From NCBI GenBank assembly GCA_028344155.1, contig JAOMAI010000008.1:1-38777 (forward strand): DNA of 38,777 nucleotides, in the 5' to 3' direction. Made by a program: the position numbers and the translations under genes. This DNA is from Candidatus Nitrosopelagicus sp. (GTDB lineage: Archaea; Thermoproteota; Nitrososphaeria; Nitrososphaerales; Nitrosopumilaceae). This document shows, in pieces, positions 36,421 to 38,777 of this stretch (positions are counted from its first letter, which is position 1; the number at the start of each line of letters is the position of its first letter). The notes under the pieces were generated by a model that was given only the letters and a program-made list of their open reading frames with translations, searched no databases and was not told the origin of the DNA.

Positions 36421-38163
36421 CTATAGAAAAATAGCCGCCAAGAATAATCCTGCATCTGCTATTAGACAATATTTTGTAATATTCATTGTCTTATCCATTA
36501 TCTTTGAATAATCTGAAAATATTGTTGGTCCCATAACCTTTACATTTGTTTGATGTTCTAACACCTCGAATGATCCTTCTTTGATTTTTGCTTCAGCTTT
36601 TTGTGCCAAATCAAAATACCAGTTTGATAATTCTGGTGGTTTTGATAATACTCCTAATTGATGATATCCATTTCTATTTCTTGCACCGCTTGCTGTATAG
36701 TGTGTATCTGATGTGCAAATCTCAATTAACTCTGATCCATTATCTGCAAAATGTTTCACGATGATTTCTCTTACTCCATTTTCCATGTTATTTGCATCTG
36801 CCCACCCCAAAAAGTATTTTTTATTGTTTATCTCTAAGCACAAAACTGCAATTCCTCCTCCTGCAATATCATTTTCAGTTAATTCCATATTTTCTGAATT
36901 AGCAAAACCAAACTTGAACGGGTAACTCTGTTTAGTCTTCAATGTGTCAAGTGTAGATTTTGCAGCCAAAAGCAAATCTTCAGAATCTTCTTTTGAAATA
37001 TCCTTCCCCATTGCATTATGAGTGTCCACAATCATAACTTGCTCAAAATTTCTATTTTTTGCAAACTGTTCAATCTCACTTCTAACGTTTGGTGGTAAAT
37101 CTTCCATTCCGTGAGGTGATAGTGACAAAAATAACAATGCAGTTCTGTCAAATAGTAATCCTCCTGCTCTTGCCTTGTTTATTGTGACTGCTACTGGCTC
37201 TGTACACACTGCCCCTCCTTGCTGCACCTTACTCTCTTGCAAGCTGTTCAAATAATTTTGAACCTCTTTTTGTGTAGGTAAATTTAGATCATGATTTGAA
37301 ATACTATGCATGACCATTGCAGATGAATCCATTTTCTTGTAAATCAAATCTGTAATGTTACTTCCACCTATGGGATGAAATGGACCTGGATGGATATCTG
37401 GTAATACCATTCTGAAATCATCTTCTTTATCTGATGATTCAAATCTTAATTGTGATGTAGATACAGTTGATTCTGTTGCACTTTGTTCAATAATTCTCTC
37501 TAATGGGTCTGGGTCTTTTCTAGACATTGATGTAACATAAGCTTGAATCAATTCATGAGTACTTTTCAATCCTGGTCGTCCCGCCTTGTCAGTAAGATAA
37601 GCCCATGCTGTTGCTAATCCTAAAAATATTGCTCCAAAAAATAATGCCATTGGGTTTGTAAGTGAACTTATCCACATCTCTGGTGGTATCAAAACTAAAT
37701 ACATTGCTAGAGGTTGAATAAACGCAACTGCCCATGCCTTCTTTAAACTTGCTCCTAGAATTGTTGTGAAAATTCCGATTCTAAAGCTTGCAAATACAAT
37801 CATTCCCATTGTAACGTAAAACAAATCTAATCCATCTTTTTCAAACAGTCCCATTGCCCCAAATCCTATCAGTGTGCTAACAAAGAATAATCCATTTCCA
37901 AATAATGAAACGTGTAATGATTTTGAATATTCTTTATGTTTTGAAAATAAAATATCTAAAAATTGTGTTCCAACTAATGCTCCTATGACCGCTATTGTTG
38001 GAAATAATAAATCAGTTGATCCCAAATATGTCGCAGCAGTAAATGCTCCAATTAATCCTGCAATTACAATTGATACTGCTAGCGAAATATAATGTGATGA
38101 TGGATTAATCAGAGATAATGTATACTTGTCATGTATCTTACTAACGTCATCTTTTTCAGGCAT
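36421..38163 (-). CDS. DUF2070 family membrane protein
   Basis: Multi-TM N-terminus and soluble domain with DIHPGPFHPIGGSNI, VMIVDTHNAMGKD, CTSDTHYTASGARNRNGYHQLG, typical of archaeal DUF2070. Confidence 0.88.
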   Translation of the reverse strand: MPEKDDVSKIHDKYTLSLINPSSHYISLAVSIVIAGLIGAFTAATYLGSTDLLFPTIAVIGALVGTQFLDILFSKHKEYSKSLHVSLFGNGLFFVSTLIGFGAMGLFEKDGLDLFYVTMGMIVFASFRIGIFTTILGASLKKAWAVAFIQPLAMYLVLIPPEMWISSLTNPMALFFGAIFLGLATAWAYLTDKAGRPGLKSTHELIQAYVTSMSRKDPDPLERIIEQSATESTVSTSQLRFESSDKEDDFRMVLPDIHPGPFHPIGGSNITDLIYKKMDSSAMVMHSISNHDLNLPTQKEVQNYLNSLQESKVQQGGAVCTEPVAVTINKARAGGLLFDRTALLFLSLSPHGMEDLPPNVRSEIEQFAKNRNFEQVMIVDTHNAMGKDISKEDSEDLLLAAKSTLDTLKTKQSYPFKFGFANSENMELTENDIAGGGIAVLCLEINNKKYFLGWADANNMENGVREIIVKHFADNGSELIEICTSDTHYTASGARNRNGYHQLGVLSKPPELSNWYFDLAQKAEAKIKEGSFEVLEHQTNVKVMGPTIFSDYSKIMDKTMNITKYCLIADAGLFLAAIFL

Positions 38164-38170
38164 TTTTTGA

Positions 38171-38338
38171 TCAAGGAATTAGCAGTATATCTAACAACCA
38201 TGAGACTACGATCAGACTAATTGGAATTGAAACAACAATTCTTGGATCCACTTTAACGCCTTTTGTCTCATCCTCAAAAAATCTTAAAAGACCTGCACCT
38301 GATGCTGGAAGTGCTGCACTTGTTTTACTATCTGCCAT
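38171..38338 (-). CDS. secG: preprotein translocase subunit Sec61-beta (not in ORF track)
   Basis: MADSKTSAALPASGAGLLRFFEDETKGVKVDPRIVVSIPISLIVVSWLLDILLIP: GAGLLRFFE...G(V)KVDP + TM is the archaeal Sec61-beta pattern. Confidence 0.92.
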   Translation of the reverse strand: MADSKTSAALPASGAGLLRFFEDETKGVKVDPRIVVSIPISLIVVSWLLDILLIP

Positions 38339-38375
38339 AAATCAAATCAAGAAATTACGAATAAAAAGTTTTTGA

Positions 38376-38696
38376 CTACTTTTTTAGCTTAGATATCGTG
38401 TCGATGAGTAAATTAATCGATTTTAGTATGTTTTGCTGCTTTTCAGGATCTTTTTCATTTGATAATTCATCTGTCATACTCTGTAATTTCTCCTCCAATT
38501 TTTTCACCGGTGAGTCATTTTGAGGTTCTTCACTCTTTTTTTCTAGTCCTTTATCGGGTGATTTTCCACAACTAACACATAAGGCATCTCCATTTTTCAT
38601 CACTCTGACTCCTTTACAGTATGGACATGGCTCACTAAGTAATGTGGCACCACTTAGTAGCATTTCTATTGCCTTTTTTTTAACATCATCGGACAT
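38376..38696 (-). CDS. Sjogren/scleroderma autoantigen 1 (p27)-type zinc-ribbon protein
   Basis: KKKAIEMLLSGATLLSEPCPYCKGVRVMKNGDALCVSCGKSP zinc ribbon. Confidence 0.9.
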   Translation of the reverse strand: MSDDVKKKAIEMLLSGATLLSEPCPYCKGVRVMKNGDALCVSCGKSPDKGLEKKSEEPQNDSPVKKLEEKLQSMTDELSNEKDPEKQQNILKSINLLIDTISKLKK

Positions 38697-38777
38697 ATTT
38701 TTACTTGTTATACGACCTAAAAAAATTGTATTTGTTTCTACTAAGGCTTAATAATATGATAATTCAAAGCTTTTCGA

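Noticed and set aside
1-38777. CRISPR arrays, transposases, integrases, phage genes
   Set aside because: No regularly spaced direct repeats or recognisable mobile-element proteins found on reading; the only obvious tandem repeat is the in-frame 33-bp coding repeat.

Overview
This window looks like ordinary core chromosome of a low-GC ammonia-oxidising thaumarchaeon (Nitrosopumilus/Nitrososphaeria type). That lineage call is inferred from protein families, not from a search. The informational and repair genes are ribosomal protein L15e, class I LysRS next to an Elp3 homologue, TBP, tRNA-Pro(UGG), Sec61-beta, Tsr3, type II methionine aminopeptidase and a compact NurA-HerA-Mre11-Rad50 operon. 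Metabolic and envelope genes include CofG/CofH, PurM, a CPA2 antiporter, a CaCA exchanger, an HtrA protease, a GT2 glycosyltransferase, a solitary family-5 solute-binding protein and a 1177-aa secreted lamin-tail/beta-sandwich protein. I saw no mobile element, CRISPR array, rRNA or recognisable defence island, and no convincing new multi-gene system. The best leads are: an isolated winged-helix/Mrr-like predicted nuclease (35532-36161); an Mre11 with GEHD instead of GNHD; three perfect 33-bp repeats encoding a histone-H1-like basic tail; a Cys-rich 59-aa protein translationally coupled to a DUF1512 gene; several short ORFs absent from the supplied ORF track; a secreted PEF-CTERM-like protein coupled to rpl15e; and widespread 3' overlap between convergent genes.
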